From contig NZ_LT635475.1 in assembly GCF_900120165.1 (NCBI RefSeq), forward strand, positions 1,488,001 to 1,552,000: DNA of 64,000 bases, written 5' to 3'. Shown in pieces: positions 1-8,802 of this stretch; position 1 is the first letter of the stretch; every line of letters starts with the position of its first letter. Below the pieces are notes generated by a model. The model made no database searches and had not been told where the DNA came from. It saw nothing but the letters and a program-made list of their open reading frames with translations. The translations under genes and the position numbers were made by a program. This stretch comes from Ezakiella massiliensis (GTDB lineage: Bacteria; Bacillota; Clostridia; Tissierellales; Peptoniphilaceae).

Positions 1-263
1 CTCTTGCCGCATGAATTGCATTTTAAAATAGCAAAGCCAGTATCAGCTTTTGTCCTCCTGTATCTTAGCTTGCCGTCAACATAAAAGCTGTTGACCTTGC
101 CAGCTTCTTTTAATTTTGCCAGCCGTCTATAAACTGTGGGCACGCTAACGGGCGTTCCCTTTGACTTTAAATATTCTACGATTTCATCGCAGGAAAAATC
201 CTTATCGGTAGATAAAATTTCATCAATCAATTGTTTTTGTTCAGTTCTATAAGCATTTGCCAT
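1..263 (-). CDS. Fur-family metalloregulator, N-terminal part (cut by window edge)
   Basis: The reverse strand reads from an ATG at 263 (ribosome site GGAGG just upstream) to the window edge without a stop, giving 87 residues. They form a Fur-type winged helix with the family's VPTVYRRLAKLKEAG recognition region and end at KCNSCGK, the first CxxC of the structural zinc site. Members repress iron, zinc or peroxide genes as metal-loaded dimers. A Fur-like palindrome lies between its promoter and start, so it probably represses itself. The dimerisation domain and regulatory metal ligands lie outside the window, so Fur, Zur and PerR cannot be separated from the protein; the DNA box looks most like Fur. 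Confidence 0.9.
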   Translation of the reverse strand, partial: MANAYRTEQKQLIDEILSTDKDFSCDEIVEYLKSKGTPVSVPTVYRRLAKLKEAGKVNSFYVDGKLRYRRTKADTGFAILKCNSCGK

Positions 264-284
264 TTTTAACCTCCAAATATAAAT

Positions 285-299
285 TGATAATCAATATCA
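285..299. promoter_or_regulatory. Fur-like operator of the Fur-family gene
   Basis: TGATAAT-C-AATATCA is a 7-1-7 inverted repeat differing from the classical Fur box TGATAATNATTATCA at two positions. It lies about 10 bp downstream of the -10 element of the minus-strand promoter and upstream of the ribosome site, a position suited to repression of its own gene. Confidence 0.65.
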
Positions 300-308
300 A
301 CTTTCTTA

Positions 309-337
309 ATTATAGGCAAGAAAAAAACTTTTGTCAA
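309..337 (-). promoter_or_regulatory. Sigma-A promoter of the Fur-family gene
   Basis: On the minus strand TTGACA (332-337) and TATAAT (309-314) are separated by exactly 17 bp, a full consensus vegetative promoter pointing at the ATG at 263. The rest of the gap up to 541 is AT-rich; I see no gene in it. Confidence 0.8.
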
Positions 338-541
338 TAGAAAAACAAAAAATAAAATAAAATTCATTGTGAAAGCTCAATAAATAATATCAAACAGCTT
401 TTGCCCTTGTTTATATTTCATTTTATCAGGGTAAATATATGGAGAAGTCTATATTAATATTAAGATTAATCTTTAAAATTTTTTTGATTTTAAAAAATTT
501 TAATACTAATAATCATCTTTATTTTAGAAAGAGGTGTTATT

Positions 542-1798
542 ATGGATGATAAACAAGATTTTGACGCCTGGAGGGAAGCTCGCAGGCGCGAACGCGATGA
601 GCGTTATGAATATAGGTTAAACAATAGAAATCTCGGCAGGGATGACTACGGTGGATACAATTATACGACGGATGATGACGAGCCCTATGTATATGTAGAG
701 GCTAAGCCTAAAAAGAAAAAGAAAGTTGGCAGGGTGATTTTATCTGGTCTGCTGTCGCTTCTTCTTGGTTTGGGAGGCGGCTATGCAGGTGCATCTTTGT
801 TTTATGAGAATAATCCCATTCAAAAAACTGTGGAGACTCAAAATGTTTCGATAAATACCACCGATGAGATGGGCACGGTTGAAGCTGTTGCCAAAAAAGC
901 TCTGCCGTCTGTTGTGGGCATCACGACAACTGGTAAGGTGAATACATTTTTTGGCGAGAGGGAAGTCCAAGGGGTTGGCAGTGGCGTAATTATAAATTCA
1001 AACGGCTATATACTTACCAACTCACACGTGGTTAGCGACGGCAACACATCTAGGATTCAAGTTATGCTCGAAGATGACAAGACTGTGGATGCAAAACTTT
1101 TGTGGAATGATCCTTATATGGATTTGGCCGTTATCAAAGTTAATGAAAGCAATTTGCCAGCAGCTGAGCTGGGCGATTCGGACAAGGTAAATATTGGTGA
1201 GCAAGCAATTGCAATTGGAAATCCATTGGGACTTGATTTCAATAGGTCGGTTACAGCTGGCTATGTTTCAGGGGTAGACAGGACCATTGAAACCCAAGAT
1301 GGCAAGATTATATCGGGTCTTATTCAAACTGACGCTGCCATCAACAACGGCAACTCAGGTGGGCCGCTCTTAAATAAAAAGGGCCAAGTAATTGGTATCA
1401 ACACTATCAAGATTGGTGGTACAGCCACAGAAGGACTTGGTTTTGCAATTCCAATCAACACTGCCAAGGAAATTGTAGACGCAATTATTTCTCGCGGAGA
1501 CAAGAGCCCATTGGTACTTGGGGTTAGAGTTGTAGACTATCAATATTTTAAGGCCAGAATGGGTATAGAAGATAATATCAAGAACGGTGCAATTATTCTT
1601 GAAATCGAAGAAGGAAGTCTAGCTGAAAAGTCGGGACTCACTAGAGGTGATATTATAATTGACATCGATGGAGAAGAGATAACCAATGCTTCTCAAATTA
1701 GGACAATCCTCTTTAAACACAAGGAGGGCGATGTGCTAAAGGTTAAGGTAAATCAAAACAACATGGAAAAGCTAATTGAAATTGAATTAGGTTATTAG
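542..1798 (+). CDS. htrA: HtrA/DegP-like membrane-anchored serine protease with PDZ domain
   Basis: A 418-residue protein with a charged cytoplasmic N-terminus (1-61), one membrane anchor (about 62-87), an extracytoplasmic trypsin-like protease domain and a C-terminal PDZ domain (about 325-415). The catalytic triad is visible: His162 in TNSHVV, Asp194 in MDLAVIKV and Ser272 in NGNSGGPL. HtrA proteases degrade or refold misfolded proteins at the cell envelope. The start is set by AGAGGTGTT just upstream. The long Arg/Asp/Tyr-rich cytoplasmic tail is typical of Gram-positive HtrA. It is followed after 8 bp by the zinc-ribbon gene, so the two are probably co-transcribed. Confidence 0.93.
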   Translation: MDDKQDFDAWREARRRERDERYEYRLNNRNLGRDDYGGYNYTTDDDEPYVYVEAKPKKKKKVGRVILSGLLSLLLGLGGGYAGASLFYENNPIQKTVETQNVSINTTDEMGTVEAVAKKALPSVVGITTTGKVNTFFGEREVQGVGSGVIINSNGYILTNSHVVSDGNTSRIQVMLEDDKTVDAKLLWNDPYMDLAVIKVNESNLPAAELGDSDKVNIGEQAIAIGNPLGLDFNRSVTAGYVSGVDRTIETQDGKIISGLIQTDAAINNGNSGGPLLNKKGQVIGINTIKIGGTATEGLGFAIPINTAKEIVDAIISRGDKSPLVLGVRVVDYQYFKARMGIEDNIKNGAIILEIEEGSLAEKSGLTRGDIIIDIDGEEITNASQIRTILFKHKEGDVLKVKVNQNNMEKLIEIELGY

Positions 1799-1806
1799 GA
1801 GGTAGT

Positions 1807-2313
1807 ATGAATTTTTTAAATGATCTAGGCATTAATTTTTCAAAAGAGCCAAAGGAAGTTCAAGAAATCAGAAAGATGATTGCTGAAAGCGAAAGCAAGA
1901 GAGAAGCTTTGATTCAAGCTCTTGTAGAAGAAGAAAATAGGATTCTAGGCAAAAACGCGGAAGAATTTAAAAAGATTGGTGAATACGTATTTAACAATTA
2001 CGAACACCTAAAGGAAAACGGCTTGGCAGACGCTTGCAAGGAAAGCTATGATCTTGTTAAAGCAAGCGAAGGCGAGCTCAAGGACATAGTCGAAAAGAAA
2101 GACGACATTGTAAAGAGATACGCACAAGAAATCGACATTCTTTCAAAGAGATTGGAGTCTTTTGTACCAGCTCAAGAAGAGGTTAACCCAAATGTTAATG
2201 ATCCAGCTGGTCCAGTAGCTCAAAACGGCCCTGTAACTTTCTGCCCAAATTGCGGAGCAAAAAATGCTGAAGGTGCAAAATTCTGTGGATCTTGCGGAGC
2301 AAAAATAAACTAA
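1807..2313 (+). CDS. Zinc-ribbon protein with helical N-terminal region
   Basis: 168 residues. The first 120 are charged and helical (Glu/Lys-rich, coiled-coil-like); a Pro/Asn linker follows; the C-terminus is a double CxxC zinc ribbon (Cys146, 149, 160, 163). Such zinc ribbons are common in bacterial proteins of unknown role and bind zinc as a fold module; no catalytic domain is visible. It starts 8 bp after htrA, with GGAGG overlapping the end of that gene, and ends at a strong terminator, so a link to envelope stress is possible by position only. Confidence 0.75.
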   Translation: MNFLNDLGINFSKEPKEVQEIRKMIAESESKREALIQALVEEENRILGKNAEEFKKIGEYVFNNYEHLKENGLADACKESYDLVKASEGELKDIVEKKDDIVKRYAQEIDILSKRLESFVPAQEEVNPNVNDPAGPVAQNGPVTFCPNCGAKNAEGAKFCGSCGAKIN

Positions 2314-2321
2314 TATTTATT

Positions 2322-2353
2322 CCCAGGTTTTTTACTGACCTGGGATTTTTATT
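2322..2353 (+). terminator. Terminator after htrA / zinc-ribbon operon
   Basis: Stem CCCAGGT/ACCTGGG with a 9-nt loop followed by a T-rich tail. Confidence 0.85.
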
Positions 2354-2457
2354 GTCATAAAAATGTCATTTAATAATTTTTTATAAAAAAAGTTCTATAA
2401 AAAAATAAAAAGTATATTGGACAACAGGATTTGAAGTGTTGAAAGTCATAGGAAAAG

Positions 2458-2486
2458 TTGACTTTATCGTAGAAATATGCTAGAAT
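2458..2486 (+). promoter_or_regulatory. Strong promoter of veg
   Basis: TTGACT (2458-2463), 17 bp, TAGAAT (2481-2486), with an extended -10 TG. This fits the very strong promoter known in front of veg in Bacillus. Confidence 0.8.
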
Positions 2487-2536
2487 GAATGTACGCGAGC
2501 AAATACATTTATACAATTTAAGAAAGCGAGGGTGTT

Positions 2537-2773
2537 ATGAGCAAAGTTGAAATCATTAAGGGCAACTTAAAAGGATTGGTTGGCAAGCCTGTCATGATCA
2601 AATCCGACCTAGGCAGAAATAAAACTTTAGAAACAGAGGGTGTGGTTACAAATACATATCCAGGAGTTTTTACTGTGGAGGTAAACTATAATCTCGATGT
2701 TACGGGGACGGTTTCCTTTTCCTATTCGGATGTCTTGTGCGACCGAGTTGTTATAACACCACTTGTAGGTTAA
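2537..2773 (+). CDS. veg: Veg family protein
   Basis: 78 residues matching the small Veg (DUF1021) family throughout: the start GNLKGLVGKPV, the central GRNKTLETEGVV and the C-terminal beta strands around FSYSDVL. In Bacillus Veg is abundant in growing cells and is reported to affect biofilm matrix genes; its biochemical role is unsettled. The gene has its own promoter and terminator and sits directly before ispE. In Bacillus subtilis veg also lies close to ispE (purR region), so the synteny supports the call. Confidence 0.9.
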   Translation: MSKVEIIKGNLKGLVGKPVMIKSDLGRNKTLETEGVVTNTYPGVFTVEVNYNLDVTGTVSFSYSDVLCDRVVITPLVG

Positions 2774-2793
2774 TCATAGATTAATTTGAATCT

Positions 2794-2826
2794 AAAGATC
2801 CTGTTTTATGACGGGATCTTTTTTAT
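2794..2826 (+). terminator. Terminator after veg
   Basis: Stem AAAGATCC/GGATCTTT (2794-2801 with 2814-2821) followed by TTTTT. Confidence 0.85.
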
Positions 2827-2893
2827 TGGATATTATATATTTTAATTGTAAAATCATATATCATTTGTTATAATATAGGAAACAGGTGATTAT

Positions 2894-3673
2894 ATGAATG
2901 AGTTTTTAGCCAAGGGAAAAATTAATTTAAATTTAAAGGTCCTTTCAAAAAGACCAGACGGCTACCACAATATAAAATCTGTGATGAGTGAACTGGATTT
3001 TGGGGATACTTTGCGTATAAAGGAATCCTCTTGCTGCGATAGCTTTACTTGCAATATCAAGAACCTATCAAGGGACAATTTAGTTTTAAAAGCCCTCAGC
3101 CTCTTGCGCGATTCTTATAGGCTGCCTCCCATGGAGATTGAGCTTATCAAAAACTTGCCTATAGCAAGCGGTATGGGTGGGGGTTCATCTGACGCTGTAT
3201 CTTTTATTATGGCTGCAAAAAAACTCTTTGACCTTCCCATGTCCAGGGCAGATATTTTTGATATTTGCAGGCAAATAGGCATGGACGTTAGCTTTTTTAT
3301 TGACGGCGGTTTGCAAGTTGCCAGCGAACGGGGAGATGTACTTAAAAAAATCACAGGGACAAAAAGGGATGTCCTGGTGGTTTTTGACGTGCCCAGCTAT
3401 TCTAAAAATGTTTACCAGCTGATGAGGCCAGAAGATTTTAATTCGGATTCTTATAATGACCTCTTGGCCCCAGTTTTGAGGGACAACCAAGATTTGAAAA
3501 AATTTTATGAATATATTTTGCAATTTGGCAATTTTAAAATGACAGGAGCAGGCGGGGCCTTTTATCTTATCGATAAAGTCGAAGCTTTAAGGGAAATTTC
3601 AGATAAAATCGAGGCCAGCTACAAAAAGATTGGCAGCCTACTTGTTCCAACGGGAGACGCTTATGATTATTAA
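2894..3673 (+). CDS. ispE: 4-diphosphocytidyl-2-C-methyl-D-erythritol kinase
   Basis: 259 residues of GHMP-kinase fold. It phosphorylates CDP-methylerythritol with ATP in the MEP pathway of isoprenoid synthesis. Visible signatures: the N-terminal AKGKINLNL substrate motif (Lys8), the glycine-rich ATP loop LPIASGMGGGSSDA (about 88-101), Asp131 in GMDVSFF as catalytic base, and the C-terminal MTGAGGAFY motif. Slightly shorter than the usual 280 residues, mostly at the C-terminus. First gene of a run with the membrane protein, decarboxylase and pta, with short overlaps; the next gene starts inside its last codons. Confidence 0.93.
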   Translation: MNEFLAKGKINLNLKVLSKRPDGYHNIKSVMSELDFGDTLRIKESSCCDSFTCNIKNLSRDNLVLKALSLLRDSYRLPPMEIELIKNLPIASGMGGGSSDAVSFIMAAKKLFDLPMSRADIFDICRQIGMDVSFFIDGGLQVASERGDVLKKITGTKRDVLVVFDVPSYSKNVYQLMRPEDFNSDSYNDLLAPVLRDNQDLKKFYEYILQFGNFKMTGAGGAFYLIDKVEALREISDKIEASYKKIGSLLVPTGDAYDY

Positions 3674-4346
3674 TATTATGAAGACAATTTTTGCCATAAT
3701 CTTTTTATCTACAATGGGATATATGGCTAGCTATATTTTTAAAAAGAGCTCATGGAGCAATTTTTACAAGCTCCTCGGAGTCTACTCAATTTTTGGCATA
3801 ATTATGATTGGCCAGGCCTATATTGTTAGAGCCTATGCTTATTTTGAAGTGAATTCTGCTTCCCTGCCCAGGGTTATGGGCATTAGCAGGTTGCTTTTGG
3901 CTCTCTTTTTTATCCTGCTGTCAGTTTTTTCGTATTACTTATATATTGTTAGATTTAAAAAGAAAAGATACCAACGCCAGCAAAATTTTATTTGGATACT
4001 GGCTTTGATCTCAATTGTTTTAGCAGTCTTACCACAAAATGAATACTTCAAGGAAAATCCTGGTCGACTGCTACCACAGATACGGACAATCCCATCTATC
4101 ATTTTGGGTTTTTATGTAAGCTTTGTCATGACCCTGGACGGCTATTACAAGAGGAGTGGGATCTTCCAACGCTTCGGTTTATATTTGGCCCTCATGCAAA
4201 TAGTTCAAATATTGTATGTCTACGTCTTTAAGGTTAGGGCCAAGGATGAGTACACCATATTAGTTTTTGCAAGTCTTATCTTTATGCTGATTAATTATTC
4301 TTTTTACCGAGAATTATCCAGCAAAAATGAATTGGATAAGTACTAA
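3663..4346 (+). CDS. Multi-pass membrane protein of unknown function
   Basis: 227 residues from the ATG at 3663, which overlaps the end of ispE by 11 bp and has GGGAG at the right spacing. A longer reading from 3630 is possible but would lie deep inside ispE and has no good ribosome site. About six or seven hydrophobic segments alternate with short basic loops such as RFKKKRYQRQQN. I recognise no family. Its stop overlaps the next start (TAATG), so it is translationally coupled to the decarboxylase. Confidence 0.7.
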   Translation: MIINIMKTIFAIIFLSTMGYMASYIFKKSSWSNFYKLLGVYSIFGIIMIGQAYIVRAYAYFEVNSASLPRVMGISRLLLALFFILLSVFSYYLYIVRFKKKRYQRQQNFIWILALISIVLAVLPQNEYFKENPGRLLPQIRTIPSIILGFYVSFVMTLDGYYKRSGIFQRFGLYLALMQIVQILYVYVFKVRAKDEYTILVFASLIFMLINYSFYRELSSKNELDKY

Positions 4347-5677
4347 TGAAAAGAGAATTATACGAGTCTTTAAGGGCAAATATAAAGAGGGAATCGGTTA
4401 AATTTTTGATGCCGGGCCACAAGCATAGGTTGGACCAGGTGATTGACCTGGATCCTTCTTTTGATTTTACGGAATCCTTTGGTACGGACAATTTAAATGA
4501 TCCTCAAAATGTAATCAAGAGAAGTCAGATGCGATGTGCAAATATCTTTGGATCCAAGGCGAGTTTTTACACTGTAAACGGGTCTTCGGGCGGGATAATT
4601 GCATCGACTTTTTATGCGACCAAGCCTGGTGACGATATACTTATAGCAAGGAATTGCCACATCTCGGTCATCAGGGCTGCCATTATAAATAGGCTTAAGG
4701 TCCACTATATAGAGACTTGTTTTTCAGAAGGCTTTGATAAAAATATTTCTGTTCAAGCTTTTGAAGACCAAGTTAAAAAAATAAGACCTAAGGCAATCGT
4801 GGTAACACATCCAAATTATTTTGGCTTTCCGGTAGATATAGAAAAAATCGTGGATATATCTAAGGATTATGAGTGCACGCTCATAGTTGACGAGGCCCAC
4901 GGTGGTCACTTACATTTTTCTAGCGACCTGCCCATGTCGGCAATAGATGCAGGGGCAGATATAATTATCCAGTCAGCCCACAAGATGCTAACAGGGCTCA
5001 ACCAAAGCGCTTATGTCCATGTGGCAAGTGAGAGAGTGGATGTCGATGAGCTCTTTAGGGCCATCAGGACTTTTCAAACGACCAGTCCCTCATATCCAAT
5101 AATTGCCTCATGTGAAGGGGCGGCTGCCTTTATGCAGGCCCAAGGTCGAAAGAGACTGGCTGAAAATATCGCCTGGGCAAAAAAATTGACAGATGATCTT
5201 AAGCAAATAGATAATGTCAGAGTTTTAGCTTACGAAAACCGCGATCCCTTAAAAATTGTCTTTAATGTCAGAGGCATGGATGGAGAAAGCCTTCACAAAA
5301 AACTTTACGAGGGCTATAATATAGAGGCTGAGATGAATGACGGAGTAAATGTATTACTTCTCGCGACATTGATGAACGAAGAAGGGGATTATGCCAAGGC
5401 CTTGGAAGCAATTAAAGATCTCGCAAAAAATGCAGACGGGGAATTTAAGATTAAGGAGAATTTTTTTAATATCCCTAAAAAGATTATGGAGCCCTATGAG
5501 GCTTACGCTTGCAAGAGGGTGGAAATTGACTCAGACCAGGCTGTAGGCAGGGTCAGTGCAGATTTTATTGCTCCATATCCTCCAGGCATACCGGTACTTG
5601 TGCCGGGCGAGCAGGTTGAGGATGGACTTTTAAAATATATAGGTAAGAAGATTTATGTAATTGATGAAAGGAGTTAA
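4346..5677 (+). CDS. PLP-dependent Orn/Lys/Arg decarboxylase family protein
   Basis: 443 residues of the fold-type I basic amino-acid decarboxylase family. The N-terminal LMPGHKH motif, the PLP-contacting DEAHGGH (Asp182, His185) and the lysine in SAHKMLTGL (Lys213) that should bind PLP are all present, as is the C-terminal PYPPGIPVLVPGE signature. Size matches the compact Gram-positive type (Bacillus SpeA/YaaO) rather than the roughly 700-residue enterobacterial enzymes. Expected to decarboxylate arginine, lysine or ornithine to a polyamine precursor; substrate cannot be told from sequence. Three base pairs separate it from pta. Confidence 0.88.
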   Translation: MKRELYESLRANIKRESVKFLMPGHKHRLDQVIDLDPSFDFTESFGTDNLNDPQNVIKRSQMRCANIFGSKASFYTVNGSSGGIIASTFYATKPGDDILIARNCHISVIRAAIINRLKVHYIETCFSEGFDKNISVQAFEDQVKKIRPKAIVVTHPNYFGFPVDIEKIVDISKDYECTLIVDEAHGGHLHFSSDLPMSAIDAGADIIIQSAHKMLTGLNQSAYVHVASERVDVDELFRAIRTFQTTSPSYPIIASCEGAAAFMQAQGRKRLAENIAWAKKLTDDLKQIDNVRVLAYENRDPLKIVFNVRGMDGESLHKKLYEGYNIEAEMNDGVNVLLLATLMNEEGDYAKALEAIKDLAKNADGEFKIKENFFNIPKKIMEPYEAYACKRVEIDSDQAVGRVSADFIAPYPPGIPVLVPGEQVEDGLLKYIGKKIYVIDERS

Positions 5678-5679
5678 GG

Positions 5680-6618
5680 ATGGATTTAATTCAAGAAGTA
5701 AAGGAAACTTTAAAGGGCAAGGACATTTCAATTGTTCTGCCAGAAGGTGAAGACGAAAGAGTTGTAGAAGCAGCAAAAATTTTAACCAAGGAAGGCATCG
5801 TTCGTCCAATCGTACTTACCAAAAATGAAGATATCGAAGGTTTGGAAGTCATCAAGACCGACCAAGTTGACACCACAAAGATGGTTGAAGCTTTTGTTGA
5901 ACGCAGAAAGGGCAAGATCGACGAAGAAGGCGCTAAAAAACTCGTTCATGAAGACGCCAACTATTTTGGCACAATGATGGTCTACATGAAAGAGGCTGAC
6001 GGATTAGTAAGTGGTGCAAATCACTCAACAGGAAACACCGTTCGCCCAGCACTTCAAATTATCAAGATGAAAGAACCTTACAAAAAAACCTCAGGCGTTT
6101 TTGTAATGATGAAGGGCAATGAAAGATATATTTTCTCGGACTGCGCTATTAATATCGCTCCAACTGCTGAAGACATTGCAGAAAATGCTTTGCTATCAAA
6201 CAAGACTGCAAAGACCTTTGGCATTAGCGATCCCAAAGTAGCCCTCCTTTCATTCTCAACCAAGGGCAGTGCTAATAGCGAGGAAACTGAAAGAGTTGCA
6301 AAGGCTTTTGAGCTTATCAAAGAATCGGGCGAAGACATTGTTGTGGACGGGGAAATGCAATTCGACGCAGCTTTTGTAGAATCAATTGGCAAGAAAAAAG
6401 CTCCTGGTTCAGAAGTTGCAGGTAAAGCCAATGTATTTGTCTTCCCATCACTTGAAGCAGGCAATATTGGTTACAAAATTGCCCAACGCATGGGCGGTTA
6501 TGAAGCCCTAGGCCCAATCCTCCAAGGATTAAAATCACCTGTAAACGACCTATCAAGAGGTTGCAGCGTAACAGATATTGTAAACCTAGTTTACCTAACA
6601 GCTGCTCAAGCCTTATAA
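5680..6618 (+). CDS. pta: Phosphate acetyltransferase
   Basis: 312 residues, a compact class I Pta. It converts acetyl-CoA and phosphate to acetyl-phosphate and CoA, feeding ATP synthesis through acetate kinase. The family pattern is clear: IVLPEGEDERVVEAA near the start, DGLVSGANHSTGNTVRPALQ in the middle, and the C-terminal MGGYEALGPILQG and PVNDLSRGCS motifs. Last gene of the ispE-decarboxylase-pta run, ending at a strong terminator. No ackA is seen in the window. Codon use is more biased than in the upstream genes, which suggests high expression. Confidence 0.94.
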   Translation: MDLIQEVKETLKGKDISIVLPEGEDERVVEAAKILTKEGIVRPIVLTKNEDIEGLEVIKTDQVDTTKMVEAFVERRKGKIDEEGAKKLVHEDANYFGTMMVYMKEADGLVSGANHSTGNTVRPALQIIKMKEPYKKTSGVFVMMKGNERYIFSDCAINIAPTAEDIAENALLSNKTAKTFGISDPKVALLSFSTKGSANSEETERVAKAFELIKESGEDIVVDGEMQFDAAFVESIGKKKAPGSEVAGKANVFVFPSLEAGNIGYKIAQRMGGYEALGPILQGLKSPVNDLSRGCSVTDIVNLVYLTAAQAL

Positions 6619-6629
6619 AAAGAAATTTT

Positions 6630-6661
6630 AAAGTTGTGGTTAAAAGCCACAACTTTTTTTG
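6630..6661 (+). terminator. Terminator after pta
   Basis: Perfect stem AAAGTTGTGG/CCACAACTTT with a 7-nt loop and a run of Ts. Confidence 0.92.
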
Positions 6662-6873
6662 TGGGCAAAAAGCCTTTTGATTTTTTAATTTTTTTGATCT
6701 TTAAGATCAAATTTATTATTCAAGATTGAAATGAAAAAATTAATGTCGGGAGGAATTTCTTTTTAAAAAATAATTAGAAAATTTTTATAAATGTGGGCTG
6801 AAATTTAAAAATATTTTTGCAGAAAAAACTTAAGGGACAAAGCTTGCATATATGAGTATTTAGCCATTTGTGT

Positions 6874-6902
6874 TTGACAAGGCTAGCTTTAAAGAGTATA
6901 AT
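6874..6902 (+). promoter_or_regulatory. Consensus promoter of the LtaS-like gene
   Basis: TTGACA, 17 bp, TATAAT: a perfect sigma-A match. The start codon lies only about 20 nt after the expected transcription start, with GAGGAGG between. The AT-rich stretch between the pta terminator and this promoter (6662-6873) holds nothing I recognise. Confidence 0.85.
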
Positions 6903-6928
6903 TATGGATAATTGAGGAGGCAATAGTA

Positions 6929-8725
6929 ATGCAAAAAGATAAGTTTAAAAATTTAATTTTAGATTTACTTCTACTTACAATCTTGGCCTTTGCCCTTACT
7001 CTGATAAGCTTTCTGTTTGTAGAGCCAGACATGGACCGAGAATTATTTATGAAATTTATCAATAACAAGGCCGTTTTTAAATACAACTTTTTGCCAATTT
7101 TGGCCTTTTTATACTTGCTATATTTTTTGACTGGGCGCTTTTGGCTAGCATTTTTTATTGGATCAACTGTCATTATCTTGATGGGTGTAACCAACGCTTC
7201 CAAGATTTTCTATAGGGAAGAGACTTTCAATATGCTGGACATGACTCTCATATATGAGGCTATGAATATGGTGGACCACGATTTTGTAATCCAATGGCCG
7301 AATTGGATCTGGTTTGCATCCGGTTTAATTTTATTTATTTCGATTTGTTATCTGCTAGCCCGCAATTTCAAAGTGAGAGGCTGGATGAGGTGGACTGGCT
7401 TGGCACTTTCGCTTGCCTTTGCCTTTTTTGTCTTTAAAGTTACTACGGACAATACAATTTATGCCCAGACCAAAGTCGAAGGCTTTAGTCCGTGGGTGGA
7501 TGTAGAGAATGAAAAGGCCAGGGGCATGGTCTATTCTTTTATGCATTCATATAACGCTATTAGCATTAGCAAACCAGATGGCTATGACGAGGACTTTGCA
7601 AAAGCGGCCTGGGAAAAGTATGAAGATGCCGACATTTCTGCTGATAAAAAGGTGAACATTATTGCCATTATGTTTGAGTCTTATAACGACTTTTCAAAAT
7701 TGGATGTGGACTTTAATAAATATCCTTACGAAGCTTATGATGAAATAAAGGACGCCAGCATTAGCGGCAGCCTCATCGTCCACGTCTTTGGCGGCGGCAC
7801 TATAAATACAGAGAGAACTTTTTTAACAGGTGTCTATGGTCAGCCAAGATACAATCGCAAGGTAAATTCATATGCTTGGTATCTTAGATCTCAAGGCTAC
7901 AACACTGTGTCCATGCATCCACATTTGGGTGTTTTTTACAATCGAAAAAATGTCAACAGATATCTGGGCTTTGATGATTTTCTCTATGATGAGAATTACT
8001 TTGATGAAGTCTGGGGGAAAAATTATTATATGCCAGATAAAGAGCTTTTTAAGTATGTCCTAAAAGATTATAAGGACAATAAAAAAACTGGCAAACCCTA
8101 TTTTAATATGACAATTACCATGCAAAACCATGGGCCTTATCACGCAGACTACAATGTGCCTGCATATATAAAGCCTGATTTTTCTGTAGATGAAAAGGCC
8201 TTAAAGGAAACCAATGTTTACTTTGATGGAATTAAAAGTTCTTCAGAAGCCTTTAGGGACTTGCTGGACAAGCTAAAAGACGATGACGATCCCGTAATGG
8301 TAATTGCCTTTGGAGACCACAATCCATTCTTGGGCCAAGACGACGTCGGTTTTGAGGCCATGGGCGTAGACGTAGATCCAAAGACCTGGCGGGGTTATGT
8401 AAATAGATACAGGACTCCTTATGTTATTTGGGCCAACGACAAGGCCAAGGAAGTGACTGGAAATGAATTTGTAGGCGAGGGACCAACATTGTCTCCCCAA
8501 TATCTCATGGGCTATGCCTTTGAACAGTTGGGACTTGAAGGGACCAAGACCATGCAAATTAAAAGGAATGAATTTCCTGATATAAGTGTATTTAATACAT
8601 CTTATACAAAAAAAGGCTCTGATCTAATTCCAAGTGCAAGTGATCAAATAAAGCCAACCATGCACAAACTGCTTTCGGTTGACTACTATACCAATACACA
8701 CTTTATGTACAAGGAGGACAAGTAA
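6929..8725 (+). CDS. LTA synthase-like sulfatase-fold membrane enzyme
   Basis: 598 residues: about five N-terminal membrane segments (within 1-170), then an extracytoplasmic alkaline-phosphatase/sulfatase-fold domain. Metal-site motifs are visible: Glu250 in IMFESYNDF, the likely nucleophile Thr291 in FGGGTINTERTF, the TMQNHGPYH motif and the FGDHNPF motif near residue 464. LtaS enzymes transfer glycerol-phosphate from phosphatidylglycerol to build lipoteichoic acid; related proteins modify other surface polymers. Single gene between its own promoter and a hairpin overlapping its stop codon. The catalytic part resembles LtaS-family proteins of Clostridia, so the exact polymer remains open. 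Confidence 0.85.
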   Translation: MQKDKFKNLILDLLLLTILAFALTLISFLFVEPDMDRELFMKFINNKAVFKYNFLPILAFLYLLYFLTGRFWLAFFIGSTVIILMGVTNASKIFYREETFNMLDMTLIYEAMNMVDHDFVIQWPNWIWFASGLILFISICYLLARNFKVRGWMRWTGLALSLAFAFFVFKVTTDNTIYAQTKVEGFSPWVDVENEKARGMVYSFMHSYNAISISKPDGYDEDFAKAAWEKYEDADISADKKVNIIAIMFESYNDFSKLDVDFNKYPYEAYDEIKDASISGSLIVHVFGGGTINTERTFLTGVYGQPRYNRKVNSYAWYLRSQGYNTVSMHPHLGVFYNRKNVNRYLGFDDFLYDENYFDEVWGKNYYMPDKELFKYVLKDYKDNKKTGKPYFNMTITMQNHGPYHADYNVPAYIKPDFSVDEKALKETNVYFDGIKSSSEAFRDLLDKLKDDDDPVMVIAFGDHNPFLGQDDVGFEAMGVDVDPKTWRGYVNRYRTPYVIWANDKAKEVTGNEFVGEGPTLSPQYLMGYAFEQLGLEGTKTMQIKRNEFPDISVFNTSYTKKGSDLIPSASDQIKPTMHKLLSVDYYTNTHFMYKEDK

Positions 8726-8743
8726 AATATATTTGTCCTCCTT
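8711..8743 (+). terminator. Hairpin overlapping the end of the LtaS-like gene
   Basis: An 11-bp stem AAGGAGGACAA/TTGTCCTCCTT includes the last codons and spans the stop codon; the tail is AT-rich with a modest T content. Probably the transcription end. Confidence 0.7.
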
Positions 8744-8802
8744 TATATATTATTTTAAATGTGCTAGACTAAAGTAAGCATAAAGTCTTGTGCAAAAATT
8801 TT

